A stretch of 64,000 nucleotides of DNA from Pseudomonas japonica (GTDB lineage Bacteria > Pseudomonadota > Gammaproteobacteria > Pseudomonadales > Pseudomonadaceae). The translations under genes were made by a program, and so were the position numbers. Every line of letters begins with the position of its first letter. Position 1 is the first letter of the stretch. Positions 41,580-49,839 of this stretch are shown one piece after another. The notes under the pieces were generated by a model. It made no database searches and was not told the DNA's origin. It saw only the letters and a program-made list of their open reading frames with translations. Location of the stretch: the NCBI RefSeq assembly GCF_900188455.1, contig NZ_FZOL01000019.1, positions 62,001 through 126,000 on the forward strand, in the 5' to 3' direction.

Positions 41580-42537
41580 CAAATCCCTACGCAACGGCCT
41601 GGCGCTGCTCGCCGGCCTGTGGGCTGGCCAGGTGTTCGCCTGGGGCCAGCAAGGCACCGCCCTGGTCGGTGAACTGGCCCAGCGTCAGCTGACCCCGCAA
41701 GCCAGGGCCGAGGCCACGCGCCTGCTGGGCCTGATAAAGCAGAACGACTTCGCCGTGGTTGCCAACTGGGCCGGCAACCTGGACCAGAACCCGCAGACCA
41801 GGGAGTTGTGGGAGCAGACCAGGAACCAGCGCCTGGTTATCTACAAAGCCGACGACTGCACCTTCCAGCCGCCCCGCGACTGCCCCGGCGGGGCCTGCAG
41901 CGTGGCCGCCATCGAACAGAATCGCGCCGCCCTCGCCGATCCCAGGGCGTCCAACCAGACCCGGCTGATGGCCCTGCTGTTCCTCATCCACCACAGCAGC
42001 GATGCCAGTTCGCCGCTGAACAACAGTTTCAAGGATGACAAGGGTGGCTACGACTTCCCGGTCAAGGCCGGGGGCAAGACCTACAACCTGCGCCAGGTCT
42101 GGGACGACTTCCTGCTCGGCTCGGCGAAGCTGGACGTCAAAGCCTATGCCGACAAGCTGCAAGCCAGCCTGCCCGGCGCCGACTCCGCCGATCCGGCGCA
42201 GTGGTCGCAGCAGGCCTGCCGCATCGTCCGCGACGACGGCATCTACCCGCAGAAAGCCGAGAAGAAACGCAAACTGCCGACCCACCGCGCCCAGGGCGAC
42301 GACGATGACGGCGGTGTCGACTATGCCGCCAAGGCCATCGAGTACAACCGCACCGGCAAGGACTACAGCCGCGGCGACAAGCTGATGAACGAGAAGCCCA
42401 GGGGTGCTGGCGACGGCATCGACGCGCAGTACATGAGCACCTTCGTGCCGGTGGCCGAGAAGCAGGTGCAACTGGCCTCGGTGCGCCTTGCGCAACTGCT
42501 CAACGCGGCGCTGGTCGCCGGTCGCCCCGGCGCCTGA
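41569..42537 (+). CDS. S1/P1-nuclease-family secreted protein with degenerate zinc site
   Basis: This 322-residue protein has a signal peptide ending VFA, so the mature chain should begin WGQQG, as in P1 nuclease, whose N-terminal Trp binds zinc. Compared by eye with P1, the fold signatures remain (CPGGACSVAAI, LLFLIHHSSDASSPL, DKGGYDFPV, NLRQVWDDFL). Of nine zinc ligands W1, H116, D120 and D153 are kept. H6 is Thr, D45 is Gly, H60 is Val, H126 is Asn and H149 is Arg. It therefore looks catalytically dead, or uses another site. An Asp-rich, positively and negatively charged insert (KKRKLPTHRAQGDDDDGG) lies near residue 245. The GTG at 41569 is chosen for AAGGAG 9 bases upstream; ATG 41545 is the alternative. 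Confidence 0.82.
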   Translation: MTASKSLRNGLALLAGLWAGQVFAWGQQGTALVGELAQRQLTPQARAEATRLLGLIKQNDFAVVANWAGNLDQNPQTRELWEQTRNQRLVIYKADDCTFQPPRDCPGGACSVAAIEQNRAALADPRASNQTRLMALLFLIHHSSDASSPLNNSFKDDKGGYDFPVKAGGKTYNLRQVWDDFLLGSAKLDVKAYADKLQASLPGADSADPAQWSQQACRIVRDDGIYPQKAEKKRKLPTHRAQGDDDDGGVDYAAKAIEYNRTGKDYSRGDKLMNEKPRGAGDGIDAQYMSTFVPVAEKQVQLASVRLAQLLNAALVAGRPGA

Positions 42538-42554
42538 TGGCGCACCCCCCCCTT

Positions 42555-42653
42555 GTAGGAGCTGGCTTGCCTGCGATGGACCGCACAGCGGTCCCGGATT
42601 TCACTGCCGTCGGGGACCGCTGCGCGGTCCTTCGCAGGCAAGCCAGCTCCTAC
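42555..42653. repeat. Inverted pair of REP elements
   Basis: GTAGGAGCTGGCTTGCCTGCG faces CGCAGGCAAGCCAGCTCCTAC, with inner arms CGCACAGCGGTCCC and GGGACCGCTGCGCGG. It separates the S1/P1-like gene from the EEP gene and probably marks the 3' end of the long operon that begins at exbD. Confidence 0.93.
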
Positions 42654-42692
42654 GAGAAATGGGTGCAAATCGATTGGATAAGACTGAGAAAT

Positions 42693-43793
42693 ATGAACAC
42701 CATGATCCCCCTGCCCTTGCGCCACCTGCCCCTGCTGCTCGCCCTCGGCCTCGCCGGCTGTGCCTCCACGCCTGTTTCGCCGCAGGGCGAACAGCGTGTT
42801 TCGCTGATGACCTGGAACGTCGAGAACCTCTTCGACACCGTCCACGACGCGGGCAAGGAAGACTTCGCCTACCTGCCCCTGGACCTGAAGCAGGCGCACC
42901 CGGAATGGCTGGCGACCTGCGCCAGGATCAACGTGCAGGCCTGGCGCGACGAGTGCGAGAACAACGACTGGAGCGATGCCCGGCTCACGGAAAAACTCAC
43001 CCGCCTGGCGGCGGTGATCCAGCAGATCGATGCCGGTCGCGGCCCGGATATCCTGCTGCTGGAAGAAGTGGAGAACCGCACCGTGGTGGAGCTGCTCAAT
43101 GCCCGCCTGGACACCTCCGGCTACCAGACCCGGGTGCTGCTCGAAGGCTGGGACGAGCGCGGCATCGACACCGCCGTGCTCAGTCGCCTGCCGCAGTGGG
43201 GCGAGCCGATCCTGCATCGCGTGCCGTACCGCAACGAGCACAGCGACACCTCGGACAAGACCGGCAAGACCCGAGGCATCCTCGAAGTACGCCTGCTGCT
43301 GCCCGACGGCCAGAAGGCCGCGGTGTTCGCCGTGCACCTGCCGTCCGGTGGCGGGCCAGGCTACCTGCGCCGCCAGGCGGTGGAGCATCTGGCCGAGCTC
43401 AAGCGCCAGTTGCCGGCGGACGTGCTGCCGATCGTCGGCGGCGACTTCAACATCAATGCCGGCGAGGAAAGCCAGCACCACTACATCGCCAACGGCCTGG
43501 CCAGCACCTGGAGCGTGTCGCACCTGATCGGCTGCGACACGTGCAAGGGCAGCTACTACTATCATCGCGAACGGCAGTGGTCGTTCTTCGACATCCTGCT
43601 GTTCCCCAGGGAAATGACCGGCAACGGCTTCAATGGCTGGAAAGTGGACAGCGCCAGCATCCGCACGCCGAAGGAAAGTCCGTACCAGGTCAACCAGTGG
43701 GGCTCGCCGGCGCGTTTCGAAGGCGGCCAGTATCCGCAGGGCGTCTCCGATCACTGGCCGATGTACGCGGAAATCTATCGCCGCACGCCCTGA
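42693..43793 (+). CDS. Endonuclease/exonuclease/phosphatase-family lipoprotein
   Basis: This 366-residue predicted lipoprotein (lipobox LGLAGC, cysteine near residue 20) has an EEP (DNase I-like) domain. Catalytic motifs look complete: MTWNVENLFDT, LLLEEVEN (metal Glu), the IDTAVLSRLP region, GGDFNIN and GVSDHWPMY with the catalytic His. EEP proteins cut DNA or RNA or hydrolyse phosphoesters; the substrate is not readable, but the membrane anchor and neighbours suggest extracellular nucleic acid or nucleotides. The ATG at 42693 (MNTMIPLPL) gives a proper signal peptide; the frame continues upstream through the REP pair and is not meaningful there. Confidence 0.88.
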   Translation: MNTMIPLPLRHLPLLLALGLAGCASTPVSPQGEQRVSLMTWNVENLFDTVHDAGKEDFAYLPLDLKQAHPEWLATCARINVQAWRDECENNDWSDARLTEKLTRLAAVIQQIDAGRGPDILLLEEVENRTVVELLNARLDTSGYQTRVLLEGWDERGIDTAVLSRLPQWGEPILHRVPYRNEHSDTSDKTGKTRGILEVRLLLPDGQKAAVFAVHLPSGGGPGYLRRQAVEHLAELKRQLPADVLPIVGGDFNINAGEESQHHYIANGLASTWSVSHLIGCDTCKGSYYYHRERQWSFFDILLFPREMTGNGFNGWKVDSASIRTPKESPYQVNQWGSPARFEGGQYPQGVSDHWPMYAEIYRRTP

Positions 43794-43839
43794 CCCGGGG
43801 CAATGCCGTCCTTGCCTGATCGCGACAGGATGCCAAGCA

Positions 43840-43876
43840 GCGCCACAGGATGTGGCGCCACGCCCGAGATCGGGCG
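43840..43876. promoter_or_regulatory. Two tandem hairpins upstream of the RutR-like gene
   Basis: GCGCCACA-GGA-TGTGGCGC (43840-43858) is followed almost directly by CGCCCG-AGAT-CGGGCG (43861-43876). They lie between the EEP stop and the regulator start, without T runs. They may serve as a weak terminator for the EEP gene or as an operator for autoregulation. Confidence 0.45.
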
Positions 43877-43913
43877 TCTGAACCTGAACAACTTACCCCT
43901 GGCCGGGAATGGA

Positions 43914-44534
43914 ATGAGCAATCACAAGATCAACATTCGCCGCAAGAACGTCGAGAAAATCCTCCTGGTTGCCGAGCAGGTGTTCGCCGAGCAGGGCCAT
44001 GCGGGCACGTCCATGTCCGATATCGCCAGGCGCGCCGACCTGCCACGCTCCAACCTGCACTACTACTTCACCACCAAGGACGAGCTGTACCGCGAGGTAC
44101 TGGTCAACCTGCTCAATGTCTGGGAAAAGGAAGGCGCCTGCTTCGCCCACTTCGACGACCCCAGGGTGGTGCTGACCAGCTACGTGCGGGAAAAGATGAC
44201 CCACTCACGCACCCGTCCCCACGGCTCGAAGCTCTGGGCCAACGAAATCATGCATGGCGCCCCGCTGTTCCGCGACATCCTCGACGAACACCTGTTCGCC
44301 GGGGCGAAGTTCAAGGAGAACAAGATCCGTCAGTGGGTCGAGGAGAAGCGGATCAAGCCGATCGCGCCGTTTGCCTTGCTGTACCTGATCTGGGCCTCGA
44401 CCCAGCACTACGCCGACTTTGACTACCAGGTGCGGGCACTGAACGACCATCAGCCGTTGAGTGACGAACAGTTCGAGCAGGCGGTGCAGACCATCACGGC
44501 GGTGGTGCTGCGGGGCATCGGCCTGGAGCCCTGA
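43914..44534 (+). CDS. TetR-family regulator, RutR-like
   Basis: This 206-residue regulator has an N-terminal helix-turn-helix (KILLVAEQVFAEQGHAGTSM, then IARRADLPRSNLHYYFTTKD). The C-terminal ligand domain contains LLYLIWASTQHYADFDYQV, very close to the E. coli RutR segment IWASTQHYADF. RutR senses uracil and thymine and controls pyrimidine degradation. Those bases are the products of the DeoA reaction encoded upstream, so a pyrimidine-sensing role for this locus is a reasonable inference. ATG 43914 is chosen because it gives the family's length; the upstream in-frame part overlaps the hairpins. Confidence 0.88.
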   Translation: MSNHKINIRRKNVEKILLVAEQVFAEQGHAGTSMSDIARRADLPRSNLHYYFTTKDELYREVLVNLLNVWEKEGACFAHFDDPRVVLTSYVREKMTHSRTRPHGSKLWANEIMHGAPLFRDILDEHLFAGAKFKENKIRQWVEEKRIKPIAPFALLYLIWASTQHYADFDYQVRALNDHQPLSDEQFEQAVQTITAVVLRGIGLEP

Positions 44535-44567
44535 AGCGGACCGAGGGGCAGGCGGCGGCGCCATCCT

Positions 44568-44593
44568 GCAGGAGCGAGCTTGCTCGCGAACGA
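44568..44593. repeat. Single REP-like element of a second sequence type
   Basis: CAGGAGCGAGCTTGCTCGCGAACG contains GAGCGAGC-TT-GCTCGC, a REP core unlike the GTAGGAGCTGG type found elsewhere in the window. It sits after the RutR-like gene. Confidence 0.75.
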
Positions 44594-44599
44594 CGACGC

Positions 44600-44758
44600 C
44601 GAGATATCCACCTTGTTGCCGAGACCCCGCGCCTGCAGGTTGAAGGTGAACAGCAGGCTGTTCTTCGCCGTGCGTAGCAGTTCGCGGTAGTCGTCCAGCA
44701 GCAGGTAGACGAAACCGAACAGGGAAAAGGCGTTGCGACGCCAACCCTCGACGATGAG
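44600..44758 (-). pseudogene. Fragment of a former protein-coding gene
   Basis: On the minus strand about 53 codons (from LIVEGWRRNAFSLFGFVY to QARGLGNKVDIS) have the codon bias of real genes here, with G or C at nearly every third position. The frame has no good start and runs into the REP element at its 3' end. No family is recognised. It occupies most of the otherwise empty 44535-44860 gap and looks like a decayed remnant. Confidence 0.45.
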
Positions 44759-44860
44759 CCGTTGGCCGCACGCTGCCCGATTCGTTTCTCGCGCCTGCCC
44801 TTCGAAAAAAAAGATATAGACTGGCACTCACCCCTAAAAACTCATGAAAGCCCTCCTCTG

Positions 44861-45772
44861 ATGATGACCCTGCGCCAGATCCGCCACTTCATCGCCGTCG
44901 CGGAAACCGGTTCGATCTCCGCCGCCGCCCAGGCGGTGTTCATTTCCCAGTCCACCCTGACCCTGGCGATCCAGCAACTGGAGCAGGAAATCGGCGTCAG
45001 TCTGTTCAACCGACACGCCAAGGGCATGACCCTGACCCACCAGGGCCATCAGTTCCTGCGCCAGGCGCACCTGATCCTGGCCACCGTGGACAACGCCAAG
45101 CGCAGCCTGCAGCAGAGCACCGACCAGGTCGCCGGGCAGTTGACCATCGGCGTGACCAGCCTGGTCGCCGGCTATTACCTCGCCGACCTGCTGACCCGCT
45201 TCCAGCGCGCCTACCCCAACGTGGAAATCCGCGTCACCGAGGACGAACGACCGTATATCGAGCACCTGCTGGTGTCCGGCGAGATCGATGTCGGGGTGCT
45301 GATCCTGTCCAACCTGGAAGACCGCCTGGCCCTGCAGACCGAAGTCCTCACCCATTCGCCGCACCGCCTCTGGCTGCCGGCCCAGCACCCGCTGCTGGAG
45401 CGCGACAGCATCAGCCTCGCCGACGTGGCCGACGAACCCCTGATCCAGCTGAACGTCGACGAGATGGAGCAGAACGCCCGACGCATGTGGGCCAGTGCCG
45501 GGCTGCAGGCGCAGATCAGCCTGCGCACGGCGTCCACCGAGGCGGTGCGCAGCCTGGTGGCGGCGGGGCTCGGGGTGTCGATCCAGCCGGACATGACCTA
45601 CCGTCCGTGGTCGCTGGAAGGCGACATCATCGAGGCGCGGCCCCTGGCCGACCTCAGCCAGACCCTGGATATCGGCCTGGCCTGGCGCCGGGGCACGGCG
45701 CGGCCGGCGCTGGTCGATCCGTTCCTGACCGTGGCCCGGGAACCGGGGACGGGACGCAAGCTATCGATTTAA
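44861..45772 (+). CDS. LysR-family transcriptional regulator
   Basis: This 303-residue activator-type regulator has an N-terminal helix-turn-helix (RQIRHFIAVAETGSISAAAQ, then QSTLTLAIQQLEQEIGVSLF) and a substrate-binding-like sensor domain (about residues 90-295). The start is ATG 44861 or the adjacent ATG 44864. It precedes, on the same strand, an aldehyde dehydrogenase, a polyamine-type ABC importer and a spermidine dehydrogenase-like gene. A polyamine or an aminoaldehyde/amino acid product may be its ligand; that is inferred from position only. Confidence 0.9.
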   Translation: MMTLRQIRHFIAVAETGSISAAAQAVFISQSTLTLAIQQLEQEIGVSLFNRHAKGMTLTHQGHQFLRQAHLILATVDNAKRSLQQSTDQVAGQLTIGVTSLVAGYYLADLLTRFQRAYPNVEIRVTEDERPYIEHLLVSGEIDVGVLILSNLEDRLALQTEVLTHSPHRLWLPAQHPLLERDSISLADVADEPLIQLNVDEMEQNARRMWASAGLQAQISLRTASTEAVRSLVAAGLGVSIQPDMTYRPWSLEGDIIEARPLADLSQTLDIGLAWRRGTARPALVDPFLTVAREPGTGRKLSI

Positions 45773-45890
45773 TCGAACGCCCCCTTCAGTATTTAGAATT
45801 TGTCGACCCGCGTGCTCCGCTCTAGGCTCTGTAAGAAATATCGCCCACCCCAGTCGGGCGAAGCATAAAAACAGAACAAAGAGAATTCCA

Positions 45891-47354
45891 ATGTCCGGCG
45901 CGCCCTCGACCCCGTTGTCCACCGCCTTGCTGATCGACGGCGAACTGGTTGCCGGCGCGGGCATCGCCGAGCCGATCTTCAATCCGGCCAGCGGCGAAGT
46001 GCTGACCCATATCGCCGAGGCCAGCACCGAGCAGGTGGAAAGCGCCATCCAGGCCGCCCACCGGGCGTTCGCCAACTGGTCGCGAACCACCCCGCAGCAG
46101 CGTTCGAACCTCCTCCTCGCCATCGCCGATGCCATTCACCGCCAGGCCGACCACCTCGCCCGCCTCGAAGCCCTGAACTGCGGCAAGCCGCAGCACCTGG
46201 CGCGCCAGGACGATCTGGAGTCGGCCATCGACGTGTTCCGCTTCTTCGCCGGCGCGGTGCGCTGCCAGACCGGGCAACTGGCCGGGGAATACGTGCCCGG
46301 CTACACCAGCATGGTGCGCCGCGATCCGCTCGGCGTGGTCGCCTCCATCGCGCCGTGGAACTACCCGATCATGATGGCCGCGTGGAAGATCGCCCCGGCC
46401 CTGGCCGCCGGCAACACCCTGGTGTTCAAGCCGTCCGAGCACACTCCGCTGTCGATCCTGGCGCTGGCCCCTGCCCTCGCCGAGCTGCTGCCGGCGGGCG
46501 TGCTGAACATCGTCTGCGGCGGCGGCGAAGGGGTCGGCAGCCATCTGGTCAGCCACCCGCGGGTACGCATGGTCTCGCTGACCGGCGATATCGTCACCGG
46601 GCAGAAGATCCTCCAGGCCGCCTCGAAAACCCTGAAACGCACCCATCTCGAACTGGGCGGCAAGGCGCCGGTGATCGTCTGCAACGACGCCGACCTCGAA
46701 GCCGTGGTCCAGGGCGTGCGCACCTACGGCTACTACAACGCCGGGCAGGACTGCACCGCGGCCTGCCGCATCTACGCCCAGGCCGGTATTCACGACAAGC
46801 TGGTCGCCGAACTCGGCTGGGCGGTGAGCAGCCTGCGCTTCGCCAGCAAGCGCGACGCCGACAACGAGATCGGCCCGCTGATCAGCACCCGCCAACGCGA
46901 CCGCGTGGCCAGCTTCGTCGAACGGGCCCTGAGCCAGCCGCATATCGAGCGGGTCACCGGCGCCGCCGTGCATTCGGGGGCCGGCTACTATTACCAGCCG
47001 ACCCTGCTGGCTGGCTGCCTGCAGCGCGACGAGATCGTCCAGCGCGAAGTGTTCGGCCCGGTGGTTACCGTGACCCGCTTCGACGAACTGTCCCAGGCCG
47101 TGGACTGGGCCAACGATTCCGAATACGGCCTGGCCTCCTCGGTCTGGACCCGCGACCTCGACAAAGCCATGCAGATCGCCGCGCGCCTGCAGTACGGCTG
47201 CACCTGGATCAACAGCCATTTCATGCTGGTCAGCGAGATGCCCCACGGTGGCTTGAAGCGCTCCGGCTACGGCAAGGACCTGTCCAGCGACTCGCTGCAG
47301 GACTACAGCGTGGTCCGCCACATCATGGCGCGTCACGGCGAAACCCTGACCTGA
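45891..47354 (+). CDS. Aldehyde dehydrogenase, probable gamma-aminobutyraldehyde dehydrogenase (copy 1)
   Basis: This 487-residue NAD-dependent aldehyde dehydrogenase has the cofactor region IAPWNYPIMMAAWKIAPALA, VSLTGDIVTGQ, the catalytic Glu in HLELGGKAPV and the nucleophilic Cys in NAGQDCTAACR. The GQDCTAAC form and overall shape are those of aminobutyraldehyde dehydrogenases (PatD/YdcW/Prr), which turn 4-aminobutyraldehyde into GABA. It is a paralogue of the enzyme at 51618. A-rich leader AAAAACAGAACAAAGAG resembles an Hfq/Crc site. The next gene is the periplasmic binding protein, 82 bp downstream. Confidence 0.9.
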   Translation: MSGAPSTPLSTALLIDGELVAGAGIAEPIFNPASGEVLTHIAEASTEQVESAIQAAHRAFANWSRTTPQQRSNLLLAIADAIHRQADHLARLEALNCGKPQHLARQDDLESAIDVFRFFAGAVRCQTGQLAGEYVPGYTSMVRRDPLGVVASIAPWNYPIMMAAWKIAPALAAGNTLVFKPSEHTPLSILALAPALAELLPAGVLNIVCGGGEGVGSHLVSHPRVRMVSLTGDIVTGQKILQAASKTLKRTHLELGGKAPVIVCNDADLEAVVQGVRTYGYYNAGQDCTAACRIYAQAGIHDKLVAELGWAVSSLRFASKRDADNEIGPLISTRQRDRVASFVERALSQPHIERVTGAAVHSGAGYYYQPTLLAGCLQRDEIVQREVFGPVVTVTRFDELSQAVDWANDSEYGLASSVWTRDLDKAMQIAARLQYGCTWINSHFMLVSEMPHGGLKRSGYGKDLSSDSLQDYSVVRHIMARHGETLT

Positions 47355-47436
47355 CGACATTCGCACTACAACAAGCTGTACCGCTGCACCGTTTGCCAAC
47401 CTGCCCCCGACAATGATTTGAACAAGAGGGAACACC

Positions 47437-48588
47437 ATGTTCGCGCACAAGACCGCACTGCTCAGCGCCCTGAGCACCGCCCTGCTGGCCAGCGCCAGCC
47501 TGCAGGCCGCCGAACCGTTGAAGGCCGTGGGTGCCGGCGAAGGCCAGCTGGATATCGTCGCCTGGCCGGGCTATATCGAGCGCGGTGAGAGCGACAAGGC
47601 CTACGACTGGGTGACCGGCTTCGAGAAGGAAACCGGCTGCAAGGTCTCGGTGAAGACCGCCGCCACCTCCGACGAGATGGTCAGCCTGATGGCCAAGGGC
47701 GGCTATGACCTGGTCACCGCCTCCGGCGACGCCTCGCTGCGCCTGATCGTCGGCAAGCGCGTGCAGCCGATCAACACCGCGCTGATCCCCAACTGGAAGA
47801 ACCTCGACCCGCGCCTGCAGGACGGGCCGTGGTACGTGGTCAACAAGCAGGTCTACGGCACGCCGTACCAGTGGGGACCGAACGTACTGATGTACAACAC
47901 CCAGGTATTCCCGCAGGCGCCGACCAGCTGGGGCGTGGTGTTCGAACCGCAGAACCTGCCCGACGGCAAGCCGAACAAGGGCCGCGTGCAGGCCTACGAC
48001 GGGCCGATCTATATCGCCGACGCGGCGCTGTACCTGAAGTCGGCCAAGCCTGAGCTGGGCATCCAGAACCCCTACGAGCTGAACGAAACCCAGTACAAGG
48101 CCGTGCTCGACCTGCTGCGCCAGCAGCAACCACTGATCCACCGCTACTGGCATGACGCGACGGTACAGATGAGCGACGTGAAGAACGAAGGCGTGGCCGC
48201 GTCCAGCTCCTGGGGCTACATGGTCAATGGCCTGAAGGCCGACAACCAGCCGGTGGCCTCGACCATTCCGCAGGAAGGCGCCACGGGTTGGGCCGATACC
48301 ACCATGCTGCACGCCGAGGCCAAGCACCCGAACTGCGCCTACAAGTGGATGGACTGGTCGCTGCAGCCGAAGGTCCAGGGTGATGTCTCGGCCTGGTTCG
48401 GTTCGCTGCCGGCGGTACCGGCGGCCTGCACCGGCAGCGAGCTGCTCGGGGCGGAAGGCTGCAAGACCAACGGCTTCGACCAGTTCGACAAGATCGCCTT
48501 CTGGAAGACCCCGCAGGCCGAGGGCGGCAAGTTCGTGCCGTACAGCCGCTGGACCCAGGACTACATCGCGATCATGGGTGGGCGCTGA
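47437..48588 (+). CDS. Polyamine-type ABC transporter substrate-binding protein (YdcS/PotD-like)
   Basis: This 383-residue periplasmic protein has a cleavable signal peptide (ending LLASASLQAA). The mature domain starts LDIVAWPGYIERGESDKAYD, typical of the spermidine/putrescine family, with GYDLVTASGDASLRLI and a tryptophan-rich pocket (YGTPYQWGPNVLMYN, SSSWGYMVNG). Two C-terminal cysteines (ACTGSELLGAEGC) may form a disulfide. It works with the ATPase and two permeases that follow, from which it is separated by a 212-bp gap holding a REP pair. Confidence 0.92.
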   Translation: MFAHKTALLSALSTALLASASLQAAEPLKAVGAGEGQLDIVAWPGYIERGESDKAYDWVTGFEKETGCKVSVKTAATSDEMVSLMAKGGYDLVTASGDASLRLIVGKRVQPINTALIPNWKNLDPRLQDGPWYVVNKQVYGTPYQWGPNVLMYNTQVFPQAPTSWGVVFEPQNLPDGKPNKGRVQAYDGPIYIADAALYLKSAKPELGIQNPYELNETQYKAVLDLLRQQQPLIHRYWHDATVQMSDVKNEGVAASSSWGYMVNGLKADNQPVASTIPQEGATGWADTTMLHAEAKHPNCAYKWMDWSLQPKVQGDVSAWFGSLPAVPAACTGSELLGAEGCKTNGFDQFDKIAFWKTPQAEGGKFVPYSRWTQDYIAIMGGR

Positions 48589-48612
48589 CCGAGTCTTGTC
48601 ACACACACCTCT

Positions 48613-48713
48613 GTAGGAGCGTGGCTTGCCCGCGAAGGACCGCGCAGCGGTCCCGGACCTCACCGCTATCGGGGACCACTACGTGGTCCTTCGCGGGCAA
48701 GCCACGCTCCTAC
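48613..48713. repeat. Inverted pair of REP elements inside the polyamine operon
   Basis: GTAGGAGCGTGGCTTGCCCGC faces GCGGGCAAGCCACGCTCCTAC, with inner arms CGCGCAGCGGTCCC and GGGACCACTACGTGG. Lying between the binding-protein gene and the ATPase gene, it is placed to raise the level of binding protein over the membrane parts. Confidence 0.93.
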
Positions 48714-48800
48714 GACGGGAACGCCCCTCCTTAACACTTCAGTACAGTCGTCCAGGCCTGGGCCGCTGCACACACCCACGCCTATCCGGAGCACCGCACC

Positions 48801-49838
48801 ATGACCCTTGCAGTCCAGTTCACCCAGGTTTCCCGTCTGTTCGGCGAGGTCAAGGCCGTCGACCGGGTATCCATCGATATCCAGGACGGCGAGTTCTTTT
48901 CCATGCTCGGCCCGTCCGGCTCGGGCAAGACCACCTGCCTGCGCCTGATCGCCGGCTTCGAACAACCCAGCCACGGCTCGATCCGCATCCACGGCGCCGA
49001 AGCCGCCGGCCTGCCGCCCTACCAGCGCGACGTCAACACGGTATTCCAGGACTACGCGCTGTTCCCGCACATGAGTGTGCTGGACAACGTCGCCTACGGC
49101 CTCAAGGTCAAGGGCGTCGGCAAGCAGGAACGCCGCGCCCGCGCCGAGGAAGCCCTGGGCATGGTCGCCCTCGGCGGCTACGGCGCACGCAAGCCGGTAC
49201 AACTGTCCGGCGGCCAGCGCCAGCGCGTGGCCCTGGCCCGCGCCCTGGTCAATCGCCCACGGGTCTTGCTGCTGGACGAGCCGCTGGGCGCCCTCGACCT
49301 GAAGCTGCGCGAGCAGATGCAGAGCGAGCTGAAGAAACTCCAGCGCCAGCTGGGCATCACCTTCATCTTCGTCACCCACGACCAGACCGAAGCGCTGTCG
49401 ATGTCCGACCGCGTCGCGGTGTTCAACCGCGGTCGCATCGAGCAGGTCGACACCCCGCGCAACCTGTACATGAAGCCGGCCACCACCTTCGTCGCCGAGT
49501 TCGTCGGCACCTCCAACGTGCTCCGCGGCGACCTCGCCAGCCAGCTCGCCGGCAACGCCCTGCCGTTCTCCATCCGCCCCGAGCACATCCGCCTCGGCGA
49601 AGCCGCGGCCAGTGGCCAGGTGCAGGTCAGCGGCGTGCTCCACGACATCCAGTACCAGGGCAGCGCGACCCGCTACGAACTGAAACTGGACAACGGCCAG
49701 CTGCTCAACGTCAGCCAGGCCAACAACCAGTGGCAGGCCGACGTCGCCCAGTTGCAACCGGGCCAGCGCCTGGCCGCGCACTGGGCCCGCGAGGCGATGA
49801 CGCCGCTGCAGGAAACCGTGCTGAGCGAGGGTCGCTGA
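48801..49838 (+). CDS. Polyamine-type ABC transporter ATPase (YdcT/PotA-like)
   Basis: This 345-residue ATPase powers import. Walker A is GPSGSGKTT (near residue 39), the Q-loop is in TVFQDYALFPHM, the signature is LSGGQRQRVALAR, Walker B is VLLLDEPLGALD and the switch His is in FVTHDQTEAL. A C-terminal TOBE domain (about 250-340, FSIRPEHIRLGE) identifies the PotA/MalK subfamily. The permease gene starts 1 base after its stop. Confidence 0.96.
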   Translation: MTLAVQFTQVSRLFGEVKAVDRVSIDIQDGEFFSMLGPSGSGKTTCLRLIAGFEQPSHGSIRIHGAEAAGLPPYQRDVNTVFQDYALFPHMSVLDNVAYGLKVKGVGKQERRARAEEALGMVALGGYGARKPVQLSGGQRQRVALARALVNRPRVLLLDEPLGALDLKLREQMQSELKKLQRQLGITFIFVTHDQTEALSMSDRVAVFNRGRIEQVDTPRNLYMKPATTFVAEFVGTSNVLRGDLASQLAGNALPFSIRPEHIRLGEAAASGQVQVSGVLHDIQYQGSATRYELKLDNGQLLNVSQANNQWQADVAQLQPGQRLAAHWAREAMTPLQETVLSEGR

Positions 49839-49839
49839 G

